A stretch of DNA of 64,000 nt from Claveliimonas acetigenes (GTDB taxonomy: Bacteria; Bacillota; Clostridia; Lachnospirales; Lachnospiraceae). The stretch spans positions 1-64,000 of the forward strand of contig NZ_JAOQJU010000002.1 of the NCBI RefSeq assembly GCF_025567385.1, read 5' to 3'. The notes below the pieces were generated by a model. That model was not told where the DNA came from. It saw only the letters and a program-made list of their open reading frames with translations, and made no database searches. Within the stretch, counting starts at the first letter, position 1. Each line of letters starts with the position of its first letter. Of the stretch, positions 1 to 7,848 are shown piece after piece. Made by a program: the position numbers and the translations under genes.

Positions 1-146
1 GAATTACAGAGAGTAAGTATTGTATAATGTCCATGAGCATTGGCTCCTTTCGAGGTAATGGATTTGTGGTGAACTCATTATACACGAAAAGGGAGGTCAA
101 TGCTCTTTTTATTGCAGATTTCCCTAAAAATCAAGGTTTTTATTAG
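1..146 (+). CDS. possible 3' end of an upstream ORF (partial)
   Basis: Frame 3 is open from the window edge to a TAG at 144-146, about 47 codons. No motif is recognised. Base composition does not decide whether it is coding, and the same stretch holds inverted repeats (35-42 with 98-105, and 22-29 with 76-83), so it may simply be intergenic DNA. It is listed only because a gene end cut by the window cannot be excluded. Confidence 0.2.
   Translation, partial: ITESKYCIMSMSIGSFRGNGFVVNSLYTKREVNALFIADFPKNQGFY
35..110 (+). terminator. terminator-like inverted repeat with T run
   Basis: GAGCATTG at 35-42 is complementary to CAATGCTC at 98-105, followed by a five-T run at 106-110. The loop is long (about 55 nt) and contains the arm CATTATAC (76-83), complementary to GTATAATG at 22-29. 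The two pairings cross each other, so both could coexist only as a pseudoknot. It is a weak candidate for the end of the transcript entering from the left. Confidence 0.25.
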
Positions 147-208
147 ATTTTAGTACAAAAAAACAGGTAGTTTTTGACACTACCGAGTTTGAGTAGGAGG
201 TGAATACT

Positions 209-1507
209 ATGAAAAAGTGGGTTGCAATGATGCTGTCGGCTATTATGGTATTGCCACTTTCCGGATGTTCTGTGGGAGAAACTTCCCAGGGCGTAACCAC
301 ATTGGCAGTTGTGGAGTATCCGGAAGATGAACAGGAAGAGGCTCAGGAAGCGTTGGAAGAAATGCAGAAAGAGATGGAGTATGTGGATGCCCATGAAGAT
401 GAGCTGAAAGGCTTCTTTGAAAAAAGTACGATGTCTCTTTTGGATAGCGTAAAGGAAGAGAATGCAGTATGTTCTCCGCTGAATGTATATATGGCGCTTT
501 CTATGCTTGCTGAGACGACGGATGGCGATAGCAGAGAGCAGATATTAGAACTCCTTGGTATGGAAGAGATTCAGGACTTGCGTGAGCTGACGAAAGCTGT
601 GTGGGAGCAGAATTACAGCAATAACGATTCTATCTGTATACTGGCAAATTCTCTCTGGCTGGACACGGAGACAGCATATAAGAAGGAAACGGTTGATTTG
701 CTGGCTGAGAATTATTATGCTTCCTCATTTCAGGGAAAGATGGGAAGCGAGGAATATAATCAGGAGCTTCAAGGCTGGGTAAACCAGCAGACCGGAGGGC
801 TGTTGGAAGAGAATGCGGCAGACCTTGCTTTTTCTCCGGAAACCATTATGGAGCTTGTCTCGACGGTTTATCTTCGTGCAAAGTGGGGGCATGAATTTGA
901 AAAGGAGAATACGAAAGAGGATATCTTTCATGCAGAAAACGGGGATATGACCTGTGAGTTTATGAATCAGGAGACGGATACTTACTATTATTGGGGCGAT
1001 AAATTTGGTGCATTGAATCTTTCGCTGCTGGGAAATAACGGTCTGTCTATGTGGTTTGTTCTGCCGGATGAAGGGGTGACACCGGAACAGTTGACAGAAG
1101 AAGGACAACTGATGGAAGTCTTACTGAACGGATGGGACCGGAGCGATAAGAAATATCTTACGGTGAATCTGTCAGTTCCGAAGTTTGATGTGGCATCGTC
1201 TGCAGATTTGAAGGAAAGCCTGCATGCGCTAGGCGTGGCGGATGTGTTTGATATGAATCTCTCAGACTTTACTCCCTTGACAGAAGATAGCAAAATATAT
1301 CTGTCAGAGGTTGCACATTCTGCCCGTGTGGCTATTGACGAGGAAGGTGTTACCGCAGCGGCTTATACGGCAGAAATAGGAGACGGCGCTGATATGCCGC
1401 CGGAAGAAGAGATGGATTTTGTGATAGACCGGCCTTACCTGTTCGCAATTACCAATAGAAACAATCTGCCGTTATTTGTAGGAATTGTAAAGAATCCTTT
1501 GGGATAG
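209..1507 (+). CDS. serpin family serine protease inhibitor, lipoprotein
   Basis: 432-residue secreted serpin, predicted to trap serine (or cysteine) proteases outside the cell. The N-terminus is a lipoprotein signal with lipobox LSGC and lipidation Cys20, so the protein should be anchored on the outer face of the membrane. The serpin fold starts near residue 75 (AVCSPLNVYMALSML). The reactive-centre hinge, about residues 378-388, reads EEGVTAAAYTA. Small residues at P12-P10 are the mark of inhibitory rather than non-inhibitory serpins. The exposed loop that follows is acidic. The ATG at 209 was chosen because AGGAGG (195-200) lies 8 nt upstream; an in-frame GTG at 200 overlaps that site. The gene stands alone and converges on the aminopeptidase gene. 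The target protease is unknown; host or bacterial gut proteases are possible. Confidence 0.93.
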   Translation: MKKWVAMMLSAIMVLPLSGCSVGETSQGVTTLAVVEYPEDEQEEAQEALEEMQKEMEYVDAHEDELKGFFEKSTMSLLDSVKEENAVCSPLNVYMALSMLAETTDGDSREQILELLGMEEIQDLRELTKAVWEQNYSNNDSICILANSLWLDTETAYKKETVDLLAENYYASSFQGKMGSEEYNQELQGWVNQQTGGLLEENAADLAFSPETIMELVSTVYLRAKWGHEFEKENTKEDIFHAENGDMTCEFMNQETDTYYYWGDKFGALNLSLLGNNGLSMWFVLPDEGVTPEQLTEEGQLMEVLLNGWDRSDKKYLTVNLSVPKFDVASSADLKESLHALGVADVFDMNLSDFTPLTEDSKIYLSEVAHSARVAIDEEGVTAAAYTAEIGDGADMPPEEEMDFVIDRPYLFAITNRNNLPLFVGIVKNPLG

Positions 1508-1523
1508 AAATTATTCCTGAAAG

Positions 1524-1563
1524 AGGAAGCCTGTGACAGAGGTGGGTCACAGGCTCCCTTTAA
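1524..1563. terminator. hairpin terminator between convergent genes
   Basis: A perfect 10-bp stem (AGCCTGTGAC, 1528-1537, with 1546-1555) has a short loop. It is flanked by GAGG on one side and CCCTTT on the other, which extend the stem. It sits 20 nt after the serpin stop and 10 nt from the stop of the convergent aminopeptidase gene, so it probably serves both strands. The T tracts are short. Confidence 0.6.
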
Positions 1564-1572
1564 AAATCTGAA

Positions 1573-3363
1573 TTAAATTGCTCTTGTGTATTCTTTCAGC
1601 CATTCTCTTTCTTCTTCTGTCAAGTGAGGACCGATTTTTTCGTACACGTCTTTGTGGTAATTATTCAGCCATTCCCTCTCGTCCCTGCTCATTTCTTCCG
1701 GGTCAATTCCGTCCAGATCGATGGGTGCGAAGGTGATGGTTTCAAAATGCATGAACTGCCCGTATTTGTTTTTAACGCCTTTCTTTACGATGAATTCGTT
1801 TTCAATACGGATACCGAACTGGCCGTCCTCGTAGATACCGGGCTCGTCGGTAATTACCATGCCTTCTTCTAACTGGTGGTGTTCATTCTTGCTTGGGACT
1901 ACATACCAGCGGAAGCCGGTAGGAGCCTCATGGATGTTGCCCAGATAGCCGACGCCGTGTCCGGTTCCGCACTGGAAATCCAAGTCCAGATCCCAGATAG
2001 GGCCTCTTGCAAGGATGTCAAGATTGTAGCCGTAGCATCCATATAAGAATCTGGCGCGTGACAGGCGCATCATGGCACGCACCACTGCAGTAAAATATTT
2101 CTTCATCTGCTGGTCTACAGAACCAAGGACGAAGGTTCTGGTGATGTCTGTGGATCCTTCATAGTATCCGCCGCCGGTGTCGTTCAGGAAGAATGCGCCG
2201 GATTTTAATTCCACATCTGTCTCCTCGCATGGAGAATAGTGCATCATAGCAGCATGGTCCGCGAAAGCACAAAGAGGCTCGAAGCTGTCCCGGATATAAC
2301 CTTCCTGCCCGGCGCGCAGTTCTGTAAGTTTGGCGGCAGAGCTTAATTCTGTGATGGTCTCTTTGTCATAACGGGTCTTCACCCAGTACATGAATTTGGT
2401 AATGGCTACTCCGTCTTTGATATGGGCTTCCCGGATGTTCTTAAGCTCTGTCTCATTTTTCATTGCCTTCATAAGAATGGTGGGATTCGCACCTTCCACG
2501 ATTTTGCATGGAATATTCTTATAGAGTGCATAGTTCATTTTCATTGGATCAATCAAAACAGTACAATCTTTATCCAAACCTTTGATATCTTCATAAATAT
2601 CATTATATGGATGGATGTTTACATTATTTTTTTTCAATTCTTCGTGGATTCTGTCATTCAGCTTACTGTCATCTACATAAAGTTCCACACAAGTTTCCTT
2701 TACGATGGCGTAGGAGAGCAGCAGCGGGAAGAAATCAATATCATCACCGCGGATGTTCAAAAGCCAGCATACATCATCCAGAGATGCAATTATATGGGTG
2801 TCAGCACCGGCATCTTCCATAGCCTTGCGGACACGGGTCAGCTTAGAAGCCGTACTTTCACCGGAATACTTTTCTTCCAGGAAGAAAGCGGGTTTCGTGG
2901 AAAGTGACGGACGGTCTTCCCAGATGATATCAATCAAATCTTCGGAATAGTGAATCTGAATATTTTTTACGGACAATGCTTCTTCATATTCCTGACCTTC
3001 TCCCATGGAAAGTACACGGCCGTCGAAGCCTACTGTCCCACCTTCCGGGAGAGCATCGGCAAGATATTCTGTGACGGAAGGAGTGTCGCCTACAAACATT
3101 TTCATCAGACGGATACCGCTTCCTTTCAATTCATTTTCTGCCTGGAAGAAATACCTTCCATCCGTCCAGAGGCCTCCGTCTGTCTGGGTAATCACGGCTG
3201 TCCCGTAGGAGCCGCTGAAACCGGTAATATATTTACGTGCTTTAAAATGTTCTCCTACATATTCGCTTTGATGGAAATCCGCCGTGGGGACAACATAAGC
3301 GTCTATTCCTTTCTCTGCCATAAGAGCGCGGAGTTTAGCGATTCTTTCTGCTACGACTGTCAT
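1573..3363 (-). CDS. pepP: aminopeptidase P family protein (Xaa-Pro aminopeptidase, M24B)
   Basis: 596-residue cytosolic metallopeptidase that removes an N-terminal residue preceding proline. Two creatinase-like N-terminal domains (about 1-300) precede the M24 'pita-bread' catalytic domain (about 310-540) and a C-terminal tail typical of the long aminopeptidase P form. The five dinuclear-metal ligands are visible: Asp395 (FLNDTGGG), Asp406 (STDITRT), His469 (GTGHGVGY), Glu507 (TDEPGIY) and Glu521 (RIENEF). The ribosome-binding site GGGAGG lies at 3374-3379 (reverse strand). It is downstream of the peptide transporter on the same strand, so peptides imported there would be substrates. The symbol is used in the family sense; this long form differs from short E. 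coli-type PepP. Confidence 0.93.
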   Translation of the reverse strand: MTVVAERIAKLRALMAEKGIDAYVVPTADFHQSEYVGEHFKARKYITGFSGSYGTAVITQTDGGLWTDGRYFFQAENELKGSGIRLMKMFVGDTPSVTEYLADALPEGGTVGFDGRVLSMGEGQEYEEALSVKNIQIHYSEDLIDIIWEDRPSLSTKPAFFLEEKYSGESTASKLTRVRKAMEDAGADTHIIASLDDVCWLLNIRGDDIDFFPLLLSYAIVKETCVELYVDDSKLNDRIHEELKKNNVNIHPYNDIYEDIKGLDKDCTVLIDPMKMNYALYKNIPCKIVEGANPTILMKAMKNETELKNIREAHIKDGVAITKFMYWVKTRYDKETITELSSAAKLTELRAGQEGYIRDSFEPLCAFADHAAMMHYSPCEETDVELKSGAFFLNDTGGGYYEGSTDITRTFVLGSVDQQMKKYFTAVVRAMMRLSRARFLYGCYGYNLDILARGPIWDLDLDFQCGTGHGVGYLGNIHEAPTGFRWYVVPSKNEHHQLEEGMVITDEPGIYEDGQFGIRIENEFIVKKGVKNKYGQFMHFETITFAPIDLDGIDPEEMSRDEREWLNNYHKDVYEKIGPHLTEEEREWLKEYTRAI

Positions 3364-3395
3364 AATGAAAATACCTCCCTGTATTTTATCGTTTA

Positions 3396-3430
3396 AGAAA
3401 GGGCTCCCTTCATCCGGGAACCCTTTTTCT
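3396..3430 (-). terminator. hairpin between peptide transporter and aminopeptidase genes
   Basis: AAAGGGCTCCC (3398-3408) pairs with GGGAACCCTTT (3416-3426) with one mismatch. On the minus strand it follows the transporter stop by about 20 nt and is followed by a short pyrimidine tract. Only about 35 nt separate it from the aminopeptidase start. That gene therefore probably relies on read-through or on a promoter overlapping the hairpin. Confidence 0.55.
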
Positions 3431-3451
3431 GAAAATATTTTTCGTTCTGGT

Positions 3452-4810
3452 TTATTTACCGCCGACTAATTTGTCAAACTTCTTAGTAAATACCAACATA
3501 ACAAGACCGCAGGCAATGATAATGATTGTTACAACGCCGTAAGCCTTTACGAAGGAAAACGTAGAAAGGAAGTTGTAAAGCGGACCGTATCCCAAACCTG
3601 CAAAGAAGATGATGAACGGCCATACGCCAAGCATCGTCCCCAGAAGCTTCTTTGGAGCGTACTTGCTGATGAAGGAATTTCCAAGCGGTGAAAAGACAAC
3701 TTCACCAACTGACATAAATATGGCTGTCAAAATGATAATCCAGATGCCAACCGGATCTTTCGTTCCTTCTCCACTAAGGAATGCGGCCAGTACCATACAT
3801 GCGGTACACAGACCAAGCAAAAGAATGCCGACTGCAGTCTTAGTAAACATGCCCCAGTCACCCTGCGGTCTCTGTTTCATCTTAGCCCAAATTCCTGCAA
3901 ATACCGGACACAGGATGATGCAAAGAAGACCATTCATAGAATCAAACCATGAGGTAGGCATTACAAAGGAACCAATGTTCCAATTTGCCCATCCGGCACC
4001 AGCTTCTGAAACCGGACCAAACTCATAGTAAACCGGCATGTAAACCATATACCAGATCAGCCAGAAAATACCGGAGAACAGTGTTACGATGAGGATTGCG
4101 ATAACACGGTTTTTCTCAAGTTTGGTAAGAGGAGCGTTGTCCTTTTCCTTCTTTGTCTGAGTTTTATTTTCGGTTCTGTTGTCAACAAGGAAAGGCTTCT
4201 TACCGGCATCGCCGAAGAATCTCATTCCAAAGAGCCACCATGCGCAGTCAACGAACAGGGCAATTGCACAGCCGAAAAACAGACCACGGTAACCAAAAGA
4301 TGTCTTCGCTACAAGCGTGAGGAATGTGGTACCGCAGAAGGAACCGATGTTAACAAAGGAGTACTGGATGCTGAATACGGAATCCAGAGTATCCTGGTCT
4401 GCTAATGGGAAGAGACGTCCGTTGATACCGGATACGTTTCCTTTAAAGAAACCTGTTCCGATAGACAACAGAATAATCATTGCCCACAACATACCCGTGC
4501 TATTTGCTTTCCATGCAAACAGGTAGCTGATTCCCATAAGGATTTCCCCGATAGGAACCAAAATTCTTGGACTAACCCAGCGGTCGGCAATATATCCTCC
4601 GAGGATAGGGGTGATATAAGTAAATGCTACTAAGTAAGAACTCATAGTAGCTCCTACCGATTTGTCAAGCCCCAGACCGCCATTAGCAACTTCCGCCGCA
4701 ATAAAAATTGCGAGAGCCCATTTAGCTGCGTAATATGCCAGTCTTTCAAATGTGAAAGAAAGACTACATACGTAGAAACCAAATGGCCATTTCTTTTTCG
4801 TTGTTTCCAT
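3452..4810 (-). CDS. POT/PTR family proton-dependent oligopeptide transporter
   Basis: 452-residue major-facilitator-type membrane protein that imports di- and tripeptides with protons. The N-terminus carries the POT signature region, including a FTFERLAYYAAKW stretch (ExxER-like) in TM1. A later segment, GTGFFKGNVSGING, matches the PTR2 family signature 'GTGxxKxNxS'. About 12-14 hydrophobic segments are visible, with a charged cytoplasmic loop rich in Lys/Glu near the middle. The ATG at 4810 (METTKKKW) was chosen because GGAGGG lies just upstream on the minus strand; the frame stays open to 4918, but the extra residues are not plausible family sequence. Likely transcribed with the downstream aminopeptidase gene. 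Confidence 0.9.
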   Translation of the reverse strand: METTKKKWPFGFYVCSLSFTFERLAYYAAKWALAIFIAAEVANGGLGLDKSVGATMSSYLVAFTYITPILGGYIADRWVSPRILVPIGEILMGISYLFAWKANSTGMLWAMIILLSIGTGFFKGNVSGINGRLFPLADQDTLDSVFSIQYSFVNIGSFCGTTFLTLVAKTSFGYRGLFFGCAIALFVDCAWWLFGMRFFGDAGKKPFLVDNRTENKTQTKKEKDNAPLTKLEKNRVIAILIVTLFSGIFWLIWYMVYMPVYYEFGPVSEAGAGWANWNIGSFVMPTSWFDSMNGLLCIILCPVFAGIWAKMKQRPQGDWGMFTKTAVGILLLGLCTACMVLAAFLSGEGTKDPVGIWIIILTAIFMSVGEVVFSPLGNSFISKYAPKKLLGTMLGVWPFIIFFAGLGYGPLYNFLSTFSFVKAYGVVTIIIIACGLVMLVFTKKFDKLVGGK

Positions 4811-4908
4811 TTTTAACCCTCCAATTAAAAATATAGTATTAAGCTTCCACCATGCATGCTGCAAACTTCCCCATATGTATTGCAGCCACACATATAAAAA
4901 CCACAATA

Positions 4909-4937
4909 AATATAGCACAAAACAGACCGTCGTACAA
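4909..4937 (-). promoter_or_regulatory. candidate promoter of the peptide transporter
   Basis: On the minus strand, TTGTAC (4932-4937), a 17-nt spacer and TATATT (4909-4914) give a sigma-A-like arrangement about 100 nt upstream of the transporter ATG. The -35 box is only half consensus. The 365-nt gap 4811-5175 otherwise holds only the divergent promoter at 5076-5104; I see no gene or RNA in it. Confidence 0.35.
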
Positions 4938-5075
4938 TAGTTGAATTAAGAAAAAGTTAATAAAGTTTATGGAATATTTTGCTTATTTTAACCTGATTTT
5001 AGCATAGTAATTCGATAGCGAGTCAGCGTGATGAAAAAACCTGACAAGTTTTTAACGCAAAACTGAGAAAAAGAG

Positions 5076-5104
5076 TTGAACTTTAGACCTAAAAAGACTA
5101 TAAT
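5076..5104 (+). promoter_or_regulatory. promoter of the sodium-pump decarboxylase operon
   Basis: TTGAAC (5076-5081), a 17-nt spacer and a perfect TATAAT (5099-5104) lie about 70 nt upstream of the carboxyltransferase ATG. This is a good sigma-A promoter and the only strong one before the five-gene operon. Confidence 0.75.
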
Positions 5105-5175
5105 AAAATCGGCAGAAAATTTGGTTTTGATTAAACCCAATTTAAAATATCTTAGAGAAAGTGGAGGGCCAGAAT

Positions 5176-6615
5176 ATGAGTAACATGGCAACAGAAAGTG
5201 CAGCAAGTAGCAGAATTGCCGCTTTACTTGATGCAGGCAGCTTTGTTGAAATCGGCGGCGCTGTTACAGCAAGAACGACCGATTTTAACATGCAGGAAAA
5301 AGAAACTCCGGGTGACGGTGTCGTTACAGGCTACGGAGTGATTGACGGCAATTTGGTGTATGTATACAGCCAGGACGCTTCTGTATTGAACGGGGCAATT
5401 GGTGAAATGCACGCAAAGAAGATTTCAGCAATCTATGACATGGCAATGAAGATGGGAGCGCCGGTAATCGGTCTTGTTGACTGTGCGGGCTTACGACTTC
5501 AGGAAGCGACGGATGCGTTGGAAGCTTTTGGAACAGTTTACAGAAAACAGACACTGGCGTCCGGGGTAATTCCTCAGATTACAGCAATTTTCGGGACATG
5601 CGGTGGCGGTTTGGCTCTGGTTCCTGCGCTGACGGATTTCACATTTATGGAAGCAAAAAAGGCAAAATTATTTGTGAACTCACCAAATGCAATTCCGGGC
5701 AATACGGCAGAGAAGTGTGATACGGCTTCGGCTGCGTTCCAGAGTGAAGAAGCAGGGCTTGTAGATGATATCGGAGAAGAAGAAGAGATTCTGGGAAAAA
5801 TCCGTGCGTTGGTATGTATGCTGCCATGCAATAATGAAGAAGATGCTTCCTATGATGAATGCCTGGATGACCTGAACAGAGCATGTGAAGGAATTGAGAA
5901 TGCAGCAGAGGATACTGCAATTGCCCTTGCAAATATTTCTGACAGCAACATTTTCTTTGAGACGAAGAAGAATTACGCCAAAGATATGGTGACAGGATTT
6001 ATCCGTCTGAACGGTATGACAGTAGGTGCTGTGGCGAATCGTTCTAAAGTTTACGACGAAGAAGCGAATCTTGTAGAAGAGTTTGATGGTTCTTTGTCTG
6101 CAAAGGGAGCGAAGAAAGCAGCGGAATTTGTTGAATTCTGTGATGCATTTAATATTCCGGTACTTACGCTTACGAATGTGGCAGGCTTCAAAGCTTCTAA
6201 ATGTTCAGAAAAGACACTTGCGAAGGCGGCAGCAAAACTCACTTATGCATTTGCGAATGCAACGGTACCGAAGGTAAATGTTATTGTTGGCAAGGCTTTC
6301 GGAAGTGCATATGTTGCTATGAATAGTAAATCTATCGGAGCAGACATGGTATATGCATGGCCGGAAGCAGAGATCGGTATGATGGATGCAGATCTGGCTG
6401 CAAAGATTATGTACGCGGACGCGGATGCTGCAACAATCAGAGAGAAAGCGGCGGAGTACAAAGAATTACAGTCAAGCCCGATGGCTGCTGCAAGAAGAGG
6501 GTATGTGGATACCATTATTCAGCCGGCAGACACAAGAAAATATGTGATTGGCGCATTTGAGATGCTTTTCACAAAGAGAGAAGACCGTCCGTCAAAGAAA
6601 CATGGAACGGTTTAG
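5176..6615 (+). CDS. acyl-CoA carboxyltransferase subunit (MmdA/propionyl-CoA carboxylase beta-like)
   Basis: 479-residue biotin-dependent carboxyltransferase of the crotonase fold. It moves CO2 between an acyl-CoA (methylmalonyl-CoA, or possibly glutaconyl- or malonyl-CoA) and carboxybiotin. Two tandem carboxyltransferase halves are visible. The N-terminal half includes the oxyanion/CoA-binding glycine cluster FGTCGGGLALVPAL; the C-terminal half includes VIVGKAFGSAYVAMNSKS followed by YAWPEAEIGMM. Start is the ATG at 5176 with GGAGGG at 5163-5168; a GTG at 5161 precedes that site. First gene of an operon whose next members are an OadG-type subunit, a biotin carrier, the OadB-type pump and a 5S carboxyltransferase. 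It is shorter and more diverged than classical MmdA (about 510 residues), so the substrate is not fixed by sequence alone. Confidence 0.85.
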   Translation: MSNMATESAASSRIAALLDAGSFVEIGGAVTARTTDFNMQEKETPGDGVVTGYGVIDGNLVYVYSQDASVLNGAIGEMHAKKISAIYDMAMKMGAPVIGLVDCAGLRLQEATDALEAFGTVYRKQTLASGVIPQITAIFGTCGGGLALVPALTDFTFMEAKKAKLFVNSPNAIPGNTAEKCDTASAAFQSEEAGLVDDIGEEEEILGKIRALVCMLPCNNEEDASYDECLDDLNRACEGIENAAEDTAIALANISDSNIFFETKKNYAKDMVTGFIRLNGMTVGAVANRSKVYDEEANLVEEFDGSLSAKGAKKAAEFVEFCDAFNIPVLTLTNVAGFKASKCSEKTLAKAAAKLTYAFANATVPKVNVIVGKAFGSAYVAMNSKSIGADMVYAWPEAEIGMMDADLAAKIMYADADAATIREKAAEYKELQSSPMAAARRGYVDTIIQPADTRKYVIGAFEMLFTKREDRPSKKHGTV

Positions 6616-6628
6616 TGAGGTGGGCAAA

Positions 6629-7408
6629 GTGAAGAAAAAGATTAGCTTATTAATATGTATGCTTGTGGCTGTGCTTTCCTTCACCGGCTGTTCAAGCACA
6701 AAGACGGAAGTAGAGTATGATGAAGCGGAAGTTGAACAGGTAACAGAATTCCTGATTGGCTATTGTGTGGAGATGGATGACGCTACCTTAGAACAGTGGC
6801 AGAATATGACAGACTTTGCTCTGGAGCAGCAGCTTACGAATGCCGGACTTCCCTTTACGCCGGAAAGCTTCCTGGGAGCACTGGAAAGCTGGGAAGCCGG
6901 TGTTGATGAGTGCGGAGAATATATTGAGCATGGCGATTATACTTATGAAGCGTCATCAGATGAGCTTAAGGTTACAACCGACGCGAAATATGCTGACCGT
7001 GACGCAAGCATAGAATTTGTTTTTGATGAGAATTTATACCTTGATTCCATGACAGTAAACGCGAAGTTTACCATGGGAGAAATCCTTAAGAAAGCGGGAC
7101 TGAATACGCTTCTGGGTATGGGAACTGTATTTGTTGTATTGATATTCATTTCAATCCTTATTTCTTTATTCAAATACATTCCTGCAATTCAGGCAGCATT
7201 TGCAAAGAAACCTAAGAAAGCAGAGGCGGATGTCAAAAAGGCGGCTCCTGTTCCGGCGGCGCCGAAGGCAGCACCAGCTCCGGCAGCGACAGATGATGCC
7301 GAACTTGTTGCTGTAATATCAGCGGCGATTGCAGCGTCAGAAGGAACGACAACAGATGGTTTCGTTGTGAGAAGCATTAAGAGAAGAAGATCAAATAAAT
7401 GGAATTAA
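6629..7408 (+). CDS. OadG-family decarboxylase subunit with lipoprotein N-terminal domain
   Basis: 259 residues. A lipoprotein signal ends in LSFTGC (Cys21). An acidic domain of about 130 residues that I do not recognise should lie outside the membrane. One transmembrane helix follows at about 158-182. Then comes an Ala/Pro/Lys-rich linker and a basic C-terminus, DGFVVRSIKRRR, typical of OadG/MmdD small subunits that tie the carboxyltransferase to the membrane pump. Start is the GTG at 6629 with AGGTGG at 6618-6623; the frame is open further upstream inside the previous gene. Classical OadG/MmdD proteins are about 80-120 residues, so the extracytoplasmic lipoprotein domain is an added part. 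The topology (outside domain, one helix, cytosolic tail) agrees with the OadG family. Confidence 0.8.
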   Translation: MKKKISLLICMLVAVLSFTGCSSTKTEVEYDEAEVEQVTEFLIGYCVEMDDATLEQWQNMTDFALEQQLTNAGLPFTPESFLGALESWEAGVDECGEYIEHGDYTYEASSDELKVTTDAKYADRDASIEFVFDENLYLDSMTVNAKFTMGEILKKAGLNTLLGMGTVFVVLIFISILISLFKYIPAIQAAFAKKPKKAEADVKKAAPVPAAPKAAPAPAATDDAELVAVISAAIAASEGTTTDGFVVRSIKRRRSNKWN

Positions 7409-7430
7409 TATTGTTCAGGAGGAATAAGTG

Positions 7431-7802
7431 ATGAAAAATTATACAATTACAGTGAATGGCAATGTATATGATGTTACAGTAGAGGAAAAGGGCGCGGGAG
7501 CAGCACCGGTCGCAGCGGCAGCGCCTGCCCCGGCGGCACCAAAGGCAGCACCGGCTCCGGCAGCACCGAAAGCAAGTGCAGGGGCTGGTTCTATCCCTGT
7601 AAAAGCGGGGGCTGCAGGCAAGGTGTTTAAGCTTGAAGCAAGCGTAGGCCAGAGCGTTAAGAGAGGCGACGCAGTTGTGATTATCGAGGCAATGAAGATG
7701 GAAATTCCAGTTGTGGCTCCGGAAGACGGAACAGTTGCAAGTATTGATGTGGCAGTTGGCGATGCAATTGAAGCGGGAGCTGTTTTAGCTACATTGAACT
7801 AG
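7431..7802 (+). CDS. biotin carboxyl carrier protein of the decarboxylase
   Basis: 123-residue carrier that shuttles carboxylate from the carboxyltransferase to the membrane decarboxylase. The biotin is attached to the Lys in EAMKMEI (Lys89). A flexible Ala/Pro-rich linker (about 22-55) joins a short N-terminal docking segment to the lipoyl/biotinyl domain. AGGAGG at 7417-7422 places the start at the ATG at 7431; a GTG at 7428 is also possible. It is the only biotin-carrier gene in the operon, so both carboxyltransferases encoded here would have to share it. Confidence 0.92.
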   Translation: MKNYTITVNGNVYDVTVEEKGAGAAPVAAAAPAPAAPKAAPAPAAPKASAGAGSIPVKAGAAGKVFKLEASVGQSVKRGDAVVIIEAMKMEIPVVAPEDGTVASIDVAVGDAIEAGAVLATLN

Positions 7803-7848
7803 AAACATAACGGATGATTATGTTTTGAATACGACTGGAGGTTAAAAA

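Noticed and set aside
174..179. TTGACA before the serpin gene
   Set aside because: A -10 box at the right distance would fall on the ribosome-binding site (about 197-202), so it cannot serve the serpin start.
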